A stretch of DNA of 33,951 bases from Acetobacterium bakii (GTDB lineage: Bacteria; Bacillota; Clostridia; Eubacteriales; Eubacteriaceae): NCBI RefSeq assembly GCF_001263355.1, contig NZ_LGYO01000045.1:1-33951 (forward strand), in the 5' to 3' direction. Each line of letters starts with the position of its first letter. The first letter of the stretch is position 1. The notes beneath the pieces are model-generated. The model was not told the DNA's origin. It saw nothing but the letters and a program-made list of their open reading frames with translations, and did no database searches. Made by a program: the position numbers and the translations under genes. Shown here in pieces: positions 22,261-31,219 of this stretch.

Positions 22261-22929
22261 CTACCTCCTTTTGATCTCAGTGATTTTTTCGTTTGGAACT
22301 TTACAAACAGGACATATATCAGGAAGTTTATCTCCTATATATACAAAACCGCAAATATCGCATACATAAAGGTGTTTATTTTCAAGTAAGGTATCCTGTT
22401 GTTTTTCATATCTGCGAAGAATAGAGTTTAGGATTCTTGTAACTTTTTCTCCCCATACAAGCGCCCTGAGTGCTCCTCTATCTGATGCATCAGCTGCAAT
22501 AAGATTTGCCTGCACATAGCCTGAAGCCAAATCCCTTTCGCCTAGGGTGCTGATATCCTTTAGTTGACCTGCGCCTGCAATACTACTTTTTGCTTTATAG
22601 AATTCAGCCAATTGATTAAATAATTCGGCCTCTTCCAAACGATACTGTTTTGCGCATCCTTTTGAAAGGTTAGAGCATAATGCGCTAACTTCTCCGAAAG
22701 ACAGCTCACTCATACTGTTCGCTTCATTTTCGACAATACTTAGTTCTGGTGTGGCAGACTTATTATTAATTTTATCTTCCGCAAAGTCAGCTTTTGTCGC
22801 ACCGCACAGTGGGCAATGCCAGTCCTCCGGAACATCTTCCCATTTTGTTCCCGGTGCAATTCCTCTAGCGGGATCACCAATTGCTTCGTCGTAAACATAA
22901 CCGCAAATGGAACAGGTGTATTTTCTCAA
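22261..22929 (-). CDS. Double-rubredoxin protein with rubrerythrin-like helical middle
   Basis: 222 residues. The N-terminal rubredoxin has C6, C9, C39 and C42 ([19 protein letters not shown] and WHCPLCG). The C-terminal rubredoxin-like zinc or iron knuckle has C190, C193, C206 and C209. Between them, residues about 75-180 are helical and resemble the rubrerythrin helical region, but no clear pair of ExxH diiron motifs is seen, so peroxidase activity is doubtful. The TTG start is supported by AAAGGAGGG seven nt upstream. It leads an operon with the ferredoxin-like gene. An electron-transfer role is likely. Confidence 0.8.
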   Translation of the reverse strand: MRKYTCSICGYVYDEAIGDPARGIAPGTKWEDVPEDWHCPLCGATKADFAEDKINNKSATPELSIVENEANSMSELSFGEVSALCSNLSKGCAKQYRLEEAELFNQLAEFYKAKSSIAGAGQLKDISTLGERDLASGYVQANLIAADASDRGALRALVWGEKVTRILNSILRRYEKQQDTLLENKHLYVCDICGFVYIGDKLPDICPVCKVPNEKITEIKRR

Positions 22930-23482
22930 CGAATAACCCTCCTTTATTTCAGTTTGGATTTTAATACAAATCAGATGTAAAACGTGTTAATTGACTATCG
23001 GCTTCCGTTGATTGCACCGTCGTGGTTGAGGCTGAGGGTTATGGCAGTAAACTGTTCAGAGCATAAGGCGCTAATAAGTGCAACGATTAAAAGCTAACCA
23101 AAAAACCACCAAATTCTTCAAACCTTTTATTACCCTTTCTTGAACGAATAGCATTGATAAACATTATAACAGCTTTCTTCTCTTTAAACAGCTTTTTATT
23201 TCTATATTAGAAAGGGTTATGCTCATTGAATATTAATGGTATGCTATCGTTATTTTGGCTGTTTTGAGGGAATATGACGAACGAAACGTTCCCACACCTT
23301 CGAAAAAGTTTAGTCTCGGCGGTCTTTGGTAGAATTTAACCAGACTATAACAAAAAATTTATATAAAGGTAACATGGCTATGTTATTGTATCAATGTTAA
23401 AGGTTGCTTATTCATAAGTAACCATTTATTTTTTTACAGACTAACAATAGCGTTTAAAAATCTGCTTTGAAAGGAGTTTTTT
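22930..23482. other. 553-nt intergenic region before the chemosensory operon
   Basis: AT-rich with no convincing gene. It contains a 10-bp inverted repeat (TACCCTTTCT at 23130-23139 and AGAAAGGGTT near 23210-23219) around a 25-codon minus-strand frame without a good ribosome site, a small palindrome GAACGAAACGTTC (23279-23291), and a hairpin TAACAT/ATGTTA near 23371-23386. A terminator-like stem follows at 23402-23436. The promoter of the operon should lie upstream of that stem, but I cannot fix it. Confidence 0.5.
23402..23436 (+). terminator. Terminator-like hairpin in the leader of the chemosensory operon
   Basis: GGTTGCTTAT pairs with ATAAGTAACC (one G-U) and is followed by ATTTATTTTTTTT. 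It lies 46 nt before the first start codon, so it could attenuate the operon or isolate it from upstream transcription. Confidence 0.55.
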
Positions 23483-24394
23483 ATGTTTAATCAGTATTTT
23501 GGCAATTATCTTTTGGAGAAAAAATTAATCAAACCGGAAGAACTCAAAAAAGTGTTAGCGGAACAGAAATCAGTCAAGGTGAAATTGGGCGTTTTAGCGA
23601 TGGATTCCGGTTACATGAATGCAATGCAAGTCGACAGTATCCATAAGCTTCAGGCTGCTAAGGATCAAAAATTTGGTGAATTGGCGATAGCAGAGGGGCA
23701 TCTGACAGAAAATCAGTTGACTGAAATCTTGAATATGCAGAAAAAATCAAATGTTTTATTAGGGCAGGCTCTCATTGAGAAGGGCTTTTTTACCCTTGAG
23801 CAATATGAAGCGGTTTTGTCTCAATATAAAGAAGATTCGCAATTGACAAGTGATGAAATTCAAGCCTTAAAAAATAATGATATCACGCAAATTGCGGAGA
23901 TATTTCTTAAAACATTATCTGGTCAGCAAGCAAGAATACCGCGTGCGTATTTTGAACTCTTTCTCAGGAATATTTTACGCTTTATTGATGATGAGATCCG
24001 AATGGAAGCAGCAGTAGCGGTTAATTCCTATCCGTTTGATTATCTGGTTACCCAGGGAACCGCAGGGGAGTATCATTTTTTCAGCGGTTTTGCCGGTTCG
24101 GAAACAGTGATGACCCAATTTGCCGCCATCTATGCGGAAGAAGCGCTGGACGGGATGAATGATTTGGCTAAAGATTCGTTGGGAGAATTCCTGAACTGTC
24201 ATAATGGGCTATTCTTATCCCAGCTTGCCCATAAAGGTATCGAGCTTGATCTGCTGCTGACAGAAGTGAAAGAAGCAGGGATGATAAACCCTGTCGGAAC
24301 ACTGTACGTGATACCGTGTCATTTAAGTTTTGGAAAGATCGATTTTATTTTTGCTGATGCAAATCCTGATTTTATTGAACAAGACGGCCAATAA
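23483..24394 (+). CDS. MshEN-like repeat protein with CheX/CheC-type phosphatase domain
   Basis: 303 residues. The first about 115 contain two or three similar units (FGNYLLEKKLIKPEELKKVL, FGELAIAEGHLTENQLTEIL, LGQALIEKGFFTLEQYEAVL), the pattern of GspE/MshE N-terminal (MshEN) repeats that bind cyclic di-GMP in some proteins. Residues about 150-298 look like a CheX/CheC phosphatase: the active-site motif DxxxExxN is present as D231, E235 and N238. The usual downstream proline at the fixed distance is not seen. The ATG has AAAGGAG upstream. It heads a three-gene operon with a receiver and a CheA-like kinase, so it probably removes phosphate from that receiver. Confidence 0.75.
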   Translation: MFNQYFGNYLLEKKLIKPEELKKVLAEQKSVKVKLGVLAMDSGYMNAMQVDSIHKLQAAKDQKFGELAIAEGHLTENQLTEILNMQKKSNVLLGQALIEKGFFTLEQYEAVLSQYKEDSQLTSDEIQALKNNDITQIAEIFLKTLSGQQARIPRAYFELFLRNILRFIDDEIRMEAAVAVNSYPFDYLVTQGTAGEYHFFSGFAGSETVMTQFAAIYAEEALDGMNDLAKDSLGEFLNCHNGLFLSQLAHKGIELDLLLTEVKEAGMINPVGTLYVIPCHLSFGKIDFIFADANPDFIEQDGQ

Positions 24395-24440
24395 TAAATA
24401 TAAAAAGCTAAAATCTAAATTATAATAGGAGGTTTTTCTT

Positions 24441-24800
24441 ATGGCTAAAATATTGATTGTGGATGACTCCGCGGTATCCCGAAAGAAATTGAGGACAATT
24501 CTGGAAGCGGCCCATCATGAAATTATTGGCGAAGCCAGTGATGGTGCTGTGGGTTGCAGAAAATATGAAGAGTTATCCCCCGATCTGGTTACCATGGATA
24601 TTACCATGCCAAAGGTTGATGGGATTACGGCCCTAAAGGATATTTTGAAATTTAATCCTTTGGCCAGAGTGGTGATGATTACAGCACTGGGTAAAGGCAG
24701 TACCATCCTGGATTCACTGAATGCCGGAGCTAAGAATTATATCACTAAGCCGTTTGCAAATGATCAAGTTATTGATGCGATTGCTGAAGCGTTAGAATAA
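24441..24800 (+). CDS. CheY-like single-domain response regulator
   Basis: 119 residues, only a receiver domain. The acidic pocket is in ILIVDDSAVSRKK, the phosphorylated aspartate in LVTMDITMPKVDG (about residue 54), the conserved threonine in VVMITALGK and the lysine in NYITKPF. There is no output domain, so it must act by binding a partner, as CheY does. AGGAGG precedes the ATG. It lies between a CheX-like phosphatase and a CheA-like kinase, its likely phosphatase and phosphodonor. Closest in style to the CheY/TM0842 group that pairs with chemotaxis-like kinases. Confidence 0.93.
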   Translation: MAKILIVDDSAVSRKKLRTILEAAHHEIIGEASDGAVGCRKYEELSPDLVTMDITMPKVDGITALKDILKFNPLARVVMITALGKGSTILDSLNAGAKNYITKPFANDQVIDAIAEALE

Positions 24801-24822
24801 TTGGTAGAGGGAGAGCTTTCCC

Positions 24823-26763
24823 ATGATTGAAACAATTGCCAAACTGGCCCAGGTGGTACCAACTTTTTCCGTCATTGAGAATGGGAGCACAATTCATCAG
24901 TACTTTGAACAAAACAAAGAATCGGAAGGGGTCGTCATCATTGATGGCGAAAAACCGGTAGGGATTTTGATGCGGAATGATTTTTATCAGAAAGTAGGCA
25001 GCCAATTCGGCTATGCTTTGTATATGAGTCGCGAAGTTACCCTGCTGATGAAATCGGAACTCACCTGTGTGGACAAAAGCTGTGATATGGCTAAACTTGG
25101 CTTTATTGCCATGAGTAGAAACCAAGCCAGTATTTATGACTTTATCGTGATTCTGGAAAACGAAATCTATGCCGGCGTTGTCAACATCAGAGAGTTTCTG
25201 ATTGAAATGTCTAAAACCAAGGAACGGGAAATAGAACTTTTGAATGCCCAACAGCGCATCTTGAAACAGACGAATGAAGCCGAAAAACGACATCGCGTTG
25301 AGATTGAGCAAAAAAATGCGGCCATCAAGAATCTTTTGGATCATGCTGGACAGGGCTTTCTTTTCTTTGGCAGCGATTTGATCATTTCAGCAGAATACAG
25401 CCGGGAATGCGATAATATTTTTGGTTTTTCAATTGGCAATCAGCATTTTTTAGAAGTTATAAAAAATTTTACTGACAATGACGGTATCAGTATGATGCAG
25501 AATGTCTTTGAAAATGTATTCCACAATGGCAATAAAATACAAAACAAGGTATACCTGTCTGTTTTACCAACAGAAATTAAAATTTTAGATCAGTATATTC
25601 AAACCGAATATAAAGTCATTCTCCATCAGACGGGAAAATCAATTATGATGATACTGACTGATATTACCCAAAAAAGAGCGCTGGAGCTGAAAAATGCTGA
25701 GGAAAAGAATAATATCAAGTTGATTGTTCGGGCCATCAGCAGTAAAAGCGAAATCACTCAGGCTATCGAGGAATTGCATGGGTTTATTGAAAAAGACGTG
25801 TTACCACTGCTGGATAATAACCAGAGTCCCCAATTAATTCTGCAGTATGTTTTTCGGATTGTTCATACCATGAAGGGCGATTTTGCTCTTAACGCTCTTC
25901 ATCAAACATCGGCAGCCTTACATCGGTTGGAAGACACTTTAAGTGAGATGCAAAACCGGATTGAAACCATCACCAACGATGAAATTCGGGAGTTTATTGA
26001 GCAGCTTGATTGCGACAAACTGTTGGAAACGGATATCGAAATTATCACCGAGGCTCTGGGGACTCGGTATTTTGAAAACGAAGATCGGATTACGGTTAGT
26101 CGGCAACGGGTTGCTGAAATAGAAAATAAAATTGCGGCGGTGTTCCAAAAGGAAGAGCAAGCGGCTATTCTTAAACTGTTTCATAGTCTTTTCTACATTA
26201 ATGCAAAAGATATGATTAAGGATTATAACGATTATGTGAAGACACTGGCAGACCGTTTTGGTAAAAATATCGGCGATATCATCATTAGCGGAGATGATGT
26301 TTTTATGGACAGCGGTCGCTATTCGCCTTTTATGAAATCGCTGGTTCATGTGTTTCGTAATATGACCGATCATGGGATTGAAGACCCGGATGAGCGAGCC
26401 TGCTCCGAAAAATCGGAATACGGGGAAATTACCTGTGAGCTGAAAAATGAAGGCGACCAATTCGTAATCTGCCTGGCTGATGACGGCGGTGGCATCGATC
26501 TGGATGTTATCCGGAAAAAAGCGCTGGAAAAGCAAATCTATGCGGCCGCAGAGCTTGAGCAACTAACCCGGGAACAAATCCTCGCCACGATTTTTCTGGA
26601 CGACTTTTCCACAAAGAATAGCGTCGATTTGTATTCCGGCAGGGGGGTGGGCCTGGCCGCAGTTCATTCGGAAATCAGTAAAATCGGCGGAAAAATAATG
26701 ATCGACACGGAGCTGGGTCAGTATACGCGTTTCACCTTTATTGTTCCATATGAGCAACAGTAA
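24823..26763 (+). CDS. Hybrid CBS-Hpt-CheA-like histidine kinase without CheW domain
   Basis: 646 residues, cytoplasmic. Residues 1-130 resemble a CBS pair (TFSVIENGSTIHQYFEQNKE, then VVIIDGEKPVGILMRNDFY), an adenine-nucleotide sensing module. A coiled coil (about 130-168) and a PAS-like region (about 170-285) follow. Residues about 305-415 form an Hpt domain with the phosphorylatable H348 in VHTMKGDF. The ATPase has a CheA-style N-box (HVFRNMTDHGIEDP, 509-522), DDGGGID (553-559) and SGRGVGLAAV (605-614). The CheW-like regulatory domain of CheA is absent, so it should not join receptor arrays in the usual way. It follows the receiver gene by 22 nt. Confidence 0.82.
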   Translation: MIETIAKLAQVVPTFSVIENGSTIHQYFEQNKESEGVVIIDGEKPVGILMRNDFYQKVGSQFGYALYMSREVTLLMKSELTCVDKSCDMAKLGFIAMSRNQASIYDFIVILENEIYAGVVNIREFLIEMSKTKEREIELLNAQQRILKQTNEAEKRHRVEIEQKNAAIKNLLDHAGQGFLFFGSDLIISAEYSRECDNIFGFSIGNQHFLEVIKNFTDNDGISMMQNVFENVFHNGNKIQNKVYLSVLPTEIKILDQYIQTEYKVILHQTGKSIMMILTDITQKRALELKNAEEKNNIKLIVRAISSKSEITQAIEELHGFIEKDVLPLLDNNQSPQLILQYVFRIVHTMKGDFALNALHQTSAALHRLEDTLSEMQNRIETITNDEIREFIEQLDCDKLLETDIEIITEALGTRYFENEDRITVSRQRVAEIENKIAAVFQKEEQAAILKLFHSLFYINAKDMIKDYNDYVKTLADRFGKNIGDIIISGDDVFMDSGRYSPFMKSLVHVFRNMTDHGIEDPDERACSEKSEYGEITCELKNEGDQFVICLADDGGGIDLDVIRKKALEKQIYAAAELEQLTREQILATIFLDDFSTKNSVDLYSGRGVGLAAVHSEISKIGGKIMIDTELGQYTRFTFIVPYEQQ

Positions 26764-26809
26764 ATTCGCAAGTGAATCATAGCTATAAAACAACGGAGGA
26801 GGATCATTT

Positions 26810-28066
26810 ATGAAGTTAAGCAAAGAAGAAATTTCGTGGATTTTGGTCGATTGTGGGAATTCAGCTTATTCAATGGCAGTGACGACAGCCTTACTTCCCA
26901 TCGTATTTGGGATGTTTGACAATGTTCAAAGCAGCATGGACCTGGGGTATTTTAATTCAATGGCAAGCATATTAATTGCTATATTAAGTCCTATTTTGGG
27001 TACAATTGCAGATTATAAGGACAAGAAGAAACGGTTTTTTGTGTTCTTTACGTTGCTTGGGGTTTTTGCAACGGCCGCGCTTGCCTTGGTGTCGCCTTCA
27101 AGTGGACAGTGGCAGCTGTTGATTTTTTTCTTTATTTTGTCAGCCATTGGTTTTTCCGGAGCGAATATCTTCTATGATGCCTTTATCGTGGACGTCACAA
27201 GTAATGAACGGATGGATAAGGTTTCTTCCATGGGCTTTGCGTTTGGCTATATCGCCAGTGTCATTCCTTTCGGTATTAGTCTGGGGTTGATTTTTCTGAT
27301 GGGTATGGACGAAGCCATTGGATACCAGATCGGGTTCATTGTCACCGCACTTTGGTGGGGGCTCTTTACCATTCCGATGATAAGGGATGCGAAGCAGCGG
27401 TATTATATTGAACCCGAACCCAAGCCGGTGATTAACAGTTTTAAACGGCTGGCGAATACATTTAAGCATATCAGAAGTCATAAAACGGTTTTTGTCTTTT
27501 TAGCGGCATACTTTTTCTACATCGATGGGGTGGATACCATCATTAAAATGGTGGTACCCTATGCCACCGAAATCCTGGGGAAGGATTCGCTGGATACCGT
27601 CACTTTACTTGGAATCCTGTTGATTATACAAATTATTGCATTCCCCTGTGCGCTCATTTATGGTAACCTGGCCAAAAGGTTTTCAACCAGAACCATGATC
27701 ATGGTGGCTATTGTGACCTATATCACGGCCTGCATAGCGGCATTTTTCATCACTTCGATCGGGCATGTTTTTATTCTCGGGGCGATGATCGGTTCTGCGC
27801 AGGGAGGCATTCAGGCCTTGAGCAGATCTTATTATGCCAAGATTGTTCCCAAGGAAAAGTCGAATGAATTTTTCGGCTTCTATAATATTTTTGGTAAATT
27901 TTCAGCAATTGTGGGACCGACGATCATGGCAGTGACAACGACGCTTACCGGCAATGCCAGATTAAGTATATTGGGGATTATCCCTTTGTTTGTTATTGGA
28001 TTTATTATTTTTATAGCATTGCCCGGGGATCAGGGGCAAAGTTCTGAAGTTATGGAGTGTATTTAA
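26810..28066 (+). CDS. MFS transporter, UMF1/Atg22-like family
   Basis: 418 residues with about 12 hydrophobic segments. The start KEEISWILVDCGNSAYSMAV and the long helix containing NIFYDAFIVDVTS are characteristic of the UMF1 (Atg22-like) permeases. A central loop (about 195-225) separates the two halves, and SAQGGIQALSRSYYAKIVP lies in the second half. The ATG has CGGAGGAGG upstream. The next gene begins 2 nt after its stop codon, so it works with the phosphodiesterase; it may carry the product of that enzyme, such as a phosphate compound or amino acid. It begins 46 nt after the kinase gene with no clear terminator between. Confidence 0.85.
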   Translation: MKLSKEEISWILVDCGNSAYSMAVTTALLPIVFGMFDNVQSSMDLGYFNSMASILIAILSPILGTIADYKDKKKRFFVFFTLLGVFATAALALVSPSSGQWQLLIFFFILSAIGFSGANIFYDAFIVDVTSNERMDKVSSMGFAFGYIASVIPFGISLGLIFLMGMDEAIGYQIGFIVTALWWGLFTIPMIRDAKQRYYIEPEPKPVINSFKRLANTFKHIRSHKTVFVFLAAYFFYIDGVDTIIKMVVPYATEILGKDSLDTVTLLGILLIIQIIAFPCALIYGNLAKRFSTRTMIMVAIVTYITACIAAFFITSIGHVFILGAMIGSAQGGIQALSRSYYAKIVPKEKSNEFFGFYNIFGKFSAIVGPTIMAVTTTLTGNARLSILGIIPLFVIGFIIFIALPGDQGQSSEVMECI

Positions 28067-28068
28067 GA

Positions 28069-29376
28069 ATGGGCCCAAAAAAATCAAATTATTTAGTGGT
28101 AGTCTCTTATGATGCTTTTTCAAAAGACAATTGGGAAATGGCAAGCAGGCTGCCCAATTTATCAAAACTCATCAAAAATGGTGCTTACAGCACCCAATTA
28201 ACAAGTGTATATCCGACCCTGACCTATGTTGTTCATACGACCATGGTAACCGGAGTCTATCCGGATAAACACGGAATCTATCATAATAATCCTTTTCAGC
28301 CGTTTGAAAAGGAAGCGGAGCAGCGTTGGTTTTGGTATAAAAAAGAGATCAAGGTACCGGCGATTTACGATTGCTTAAAAAAGCATCATCTGAAATCGGC
28401 CGGAATCCTTTGGCCGGTAACGGGTCGGACGGCCATTAATTATAATCTGCCGGAGATCAGAGCCATTAAGAAGGAAAGCCAGGTTCTGAAAATTTTAAGA
28501 AACGGCAGTCCTCTTTATTGCCTGAGCCTGGAAAAGAAATTCGGACGCTTTCGAAAGGGTTTCAAACAGCCATATCTGGATAATTTTACAACCATGTGCG
28601 CGGTGGAGACGATCATAAAAAAGAAACCGAATCTGCTGTTAATGCACTTAATTGACCTGGATGATGCGAAGCATCAGCATGGTATTGACAGTCCGGCAGT
28701 TAAAAAAGCCATAATTCGTATGGATAAACGGTTGGGTGATGTCATTCAGGCCGTCGAAAAAGCCGGGATTAAAGAGGATACGACCTTTCTGGTTCTGGGG
28801 GATCACGGTCAGATTAATGTCCGCTATAAGGTAAAGCTCAATGCGTTATTAAAAGAAAAGGGCCTTATATTTGAAGAAAACGGAAAAATGCAATGGCGGG
28901 CCTATATCCAGGGCGCCGGGGGCGCAGCTTATCTGCATTTGCGGGAAAATGACAGCGAAGCCGAGAAAATGGCAGTGGCGATTCTAAATCAAGCCATCAG
29001 AAAGGACTGTTATGGGATTCAAAGGCTGTATAATCGAAAGGAATTGGATCGGTATCATGCGGACCGCTCCGTTGCTTACATGCTGGAAGCGAAGATCGGC
29101 TACTGTTTTGATGATGATTTAGATGGGCCGGTTGTTGACATTCTAAAAACATCAAAAGACGGTCAGGCGACTCATGGCTATTTGCCGGACAAGCCGGATA
29201 AATCGGATTATCGATGCGTTTTTGTGGCCTCCGGTGCCGGGATAAAAAGTAATTACCAGCTCGGTGACATCGAAATGGTCGATATTGCGCCGACAATGGC
29301 AATGATTTTGGGGATTGATTTTTATAATGGCGATGGCCGGCCATTAAAAGAAATTTTTCAGGACGAAACATCCTGA
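28069..29376 (+). CDS. Nucleotide pyrophosphatase/phosphodiesterase-type phosphatase
   Basis: 435 residues of the alkaline phosphatase superfamily, NPP-like. Two-metal and nucleophile motifs are visible: D15 (VVSYDAF), the nucleophile threonine in SVYPTLTYVVHTTM (T52 most likely), a DxxxH in LIDLDDAKHQHG, LGDHGQ, and the late histidine in ATHGYLPD. No signal peptide is seen, so it is probably cytoplasmic. The ATG at 28069 is preferred with GGAG 11 nt upstream; an in-frame GTG lies at 28057. It is coupled to the UMF1 permease gene. Substrates of such enzymes are phosphodiesters, pyrophosphates or phosphonates. Confidence 0.87.
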   Translation: MGPKKSNYLVVVSYDAFSKDNWEMASRLPNLSKLIKNGAYSTQLTSVYPTLTYVVHTTMVTGVYPDKHGIYHNNPFQPFEKEAEQRWFWYKKEIKVPAIYDCLKKHHLKSAGILWPVTGRTAINYNLPEIRAIKKESQVLKILRNGSPLYCLSLEKKFGRFRKGFKQPYLDNFTTMCAVETIIKKKPNLLLMHLIDLDDAKHQHGIDSPAVKKAIIRMDKRLGDVIQAVEKAGIKEDTTFLVLGDHGQINVRYKVKLNALLKEKGLIFEENGKMQWRAYIQGAGGAAYLHLRENDSEAEKMAVAILNQAIRKDCYGIQRLYNRKELDRYHADRSVAYMLEAKIGYCFDDDLDGPVVDILKTSKDGQATHGYLPDKPDKSDYRCVFVASGAGIKSNYQLGDIEMVDIAPTMAMILGIDFYNGDGRPLKEIFQDETS

Positions 29377-29470
29377 TATCATATCAGTATCCGGTAAATT
29401 TCTCGATGAAATCCGGGGCCAAAAGCTCGGTCCATGGCAATATTTGGGGCAACAGCAGTTGCTGCCATTT

Positions 29471-29696
29471 GGGGATTCTTTATATTCTCATCGCCTTGCT
29501 GGTAATTCTGGACGCCTATGCGACCATGGGTCCCATGTCACTGACTATTGTAGTAATAGTCGCCGGTGGGGGCGTATACAATTTAATGCTGATTAATAAA
29601 AAAGATGTGTTTGAGTTATCGGATATTAATTTTCTGAAGTGGAACAGTATCATATTACTGATCATCGCAGTTATTTATCTGATGTCCATACGATAA
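29471..29696 (+). pseudogene. 5-prime-truncated copy of the small membrane-protein gene at 21227
   Basis: From GGGGATTCTTTATATTCTCA onward the sequence closely follows 21391-21616: LGILYILIALLVILDAYATM and INKKDVFELSDINFLKWNSI at the protein level, and nearly identical at the DNA level with scattered third-base changes. Similarity runs about 20 nt past the stop codon. The first about 55 codons are missing; upstream sequence (29406-29470) is unrelated and has no ribosome site, although an ATG keeps the frame open. It is a partial duplicate and probably not made into a working protein. Confidence 0.75.
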
Positions 29697-29697
29697 G

Positions 29698-29728
29698 AAA
29701 TAGGCCTGTCGGAATTAAAAGCCTATTT
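29698..29728. terminator. Hairpin between the truncated copy and the convergent MFS gene
   Basis: AAATAGGC (29698-29705) pairs with GCCTATTT (29721-29728) around a 15-nt loop. It lies 7 nt before the convergent MFS stop codon and may act as a weak two-way terminator. Confidence 0.4.
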
Positions 29729-29734
29729 GACGTG

Positions 29735-31219
29735 TTAGTAACTCTCATTAACAAGCACTTCTGATTTATTGATGGGATGAGGTTCGATCGCTTGCGTTGT
29801 CTTCTTGATGAAAAATGACAGCATCAGACCAATCAATCCGAAAATAATAACAGCCAGATAGGCATCATTCATTCCTGCGATCGAAGCTTGTGAGAGTATC
29901 TGTAACTGATCGGATATCAGACCGGTAGATGCCAGTTCAACAGCATGTAATTGTGCTTGTTTGGTTAAGATGGTCACTAAAAGTGCCGTACCAATAGCTC
30001 CAGACACTTGTTTGACGGTATTGGAAATTGCGGTGCCGTGTGTGTGGAGGGCAGGCGGAAGCTGGTTAAGTCCGGCGGTAGTTATCGGCATCAGAAATAA
30101 AGCCATTCCGAATCGTCTGCCGGTAGAAAGAAGCAATAAATAGGTGAAAGTTGTCGAATCGGTTAGTGAGGTAAAGCCGAAAGTAGTGACAATCGTAATA
30201 GTAATACCGATAATAGACAGCCATTTTGCGCCAAATCGATCAAAGAGCCGCCCCGATATAGGCATCATTAAACCCATTAGTAATGCGCCGGGAAGCATCA
30301 GCATACCGGCTTCAAATGCAGAATAATGTCTCATGTTTTGCAGATAGATCGGTAGCAGCATCATATCGCCATACATAACAATCGTAACCGCAACATTAAT
30401 AATAGTTGTCAGTGTAAACATGTTATATTTAAACGTCCGCAGCTCCAGTAGAGGATTAGTGCTTTTTAACTGAGTGATTGAAAACACAACCAGGGATATT
30501 ACGCCCATAGTCAGGGTAATAATCACCTCAATATTTGACCATCCAGTCGCACCTGCTCTGCTGAACCCATATAATAAAGTGCCAAAGCCAATTGTGGATA
30601 AGATAACGCCGCCAACATTTAACTTGGGATGGGATCGTTGTCCGACATTTTTTAAATAGAAAAAGGCAAGGATAATGACCAGTGCAGCAAACGGAATAAT
30701 GCCATAGAAAAGGGCGCGCCAATTAAAATGATCAAGCATGTAACCAGCATAGGTGGGACCGATTGCTGGTGCTAAAATAATGGCGACACCGATTAACCCC
30801 ATTGCGCCGCCTCGTTTCTCTTCTGGGAAAATATCAAGCACAACGTTCATTAATAATGGCATAATGATGCCTGCACCTGCCGCTTGAACAAGACGACCGA
30901 TGAGCAGAACATCAAACCCGGGAGCCACCCCGGAAATAATTGAGCCGACAAGAAAGGTACTCATTGCCGAAAGAAATAATTCACGAGTTGTAAACCGACG
31001 CATCAGATAGGCGGTTACCGGAATAAATACGCCATTTACGAGCATATATCCTGTCGTCAACCATTGTGCTGTTGTTGTTGCAATATTAAAGTCGGTAATT
31101 AATTTAGGAATGGCGACACTCATGATGGTTTGATTCAATACGGCAATAAATGCACCTAGTATCATGATGAACAGTAGTGGTCCTTTTTTGATTGTTGATG
31201 AAGCTAAATCTTGGTTCAT
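29735..31219 (-). CDS. MFS drug efflux transporter, DHA2 family
   Basis: 494 residues with about 14 hydrophobic segments. The first helix has GAFIAVLNQTIMSVAIPKLI, the DHA2 signature with N in place of D. LIGRLVQAAGAGIIMPLLMN and GVAIILAPAIGPTYAGYML are the central antiporter motifs. Similar to LmrB/MdeP-type pumps. Its ATG overlaps the SDR stop codon by 4 nt (ATGA), so it is translated with the SDR oxidoreductase. Both are transcribed divergently from a MarR gene and share its operators, so expression is probably induced by the pump substrate. Confidence 0.93.
   Translation of the reverse strand: MNQDLASSTIKKGPLLFIMILGAFIAVLNQTIMSVAIPKLITDFNIATTTAQWLTTGYMLVNGVFIPVTAYLMRRFTTRELFLSAMSTFLVGSIISGVAPGFDVLLIGRLVQAAGAGIIMPLLMNVVLDIFPEEKRGGAMGLIGVAIILAPAIGPTYAGYMLDHFNWRALFYGIIPFAALVIILAFFYLKNVGQRSHPKLNVGGVILSTIGFGTLLYGFSRAGATGWSNIEVIITLTMGVISLVVFSITQLKSTNPLLELRTFKYNMFTLTTIINVAVTIVMYGDMMLLPIYLQNMRHYSAFEAGMLMLPGALLMGLMMPISGRLFDRFGAKWLSIIGITITIVTTFGFTSLTDSTTFTYLLLLSTGRRFGMALFLMPITTAGLNQLPPALHTHGTAISNTVKQVSGAIGTALLVTILTKQAQLHAVELASTGLISDQLQILSQASIAGMNDAYLAVIIFGLIGLMLSFFIKKTTQAIEPHPINKSEVLVNESY

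Noticed and set aside
23111-23190. Minus-strand 25-codon frame (starts MFINAIRSRKGN) between inverted repeats, possible IS remnant
   Set aside because: Too short, no ribosome site and no recognised transposase motif; the inverted repeat is only 10 bp.
29406-29470. Start codon giving a complete small protein for the truncated copy
   Set aside because: No Shine-Dalgarno and no similarity to the N-terminus of the intact gene at 21227.
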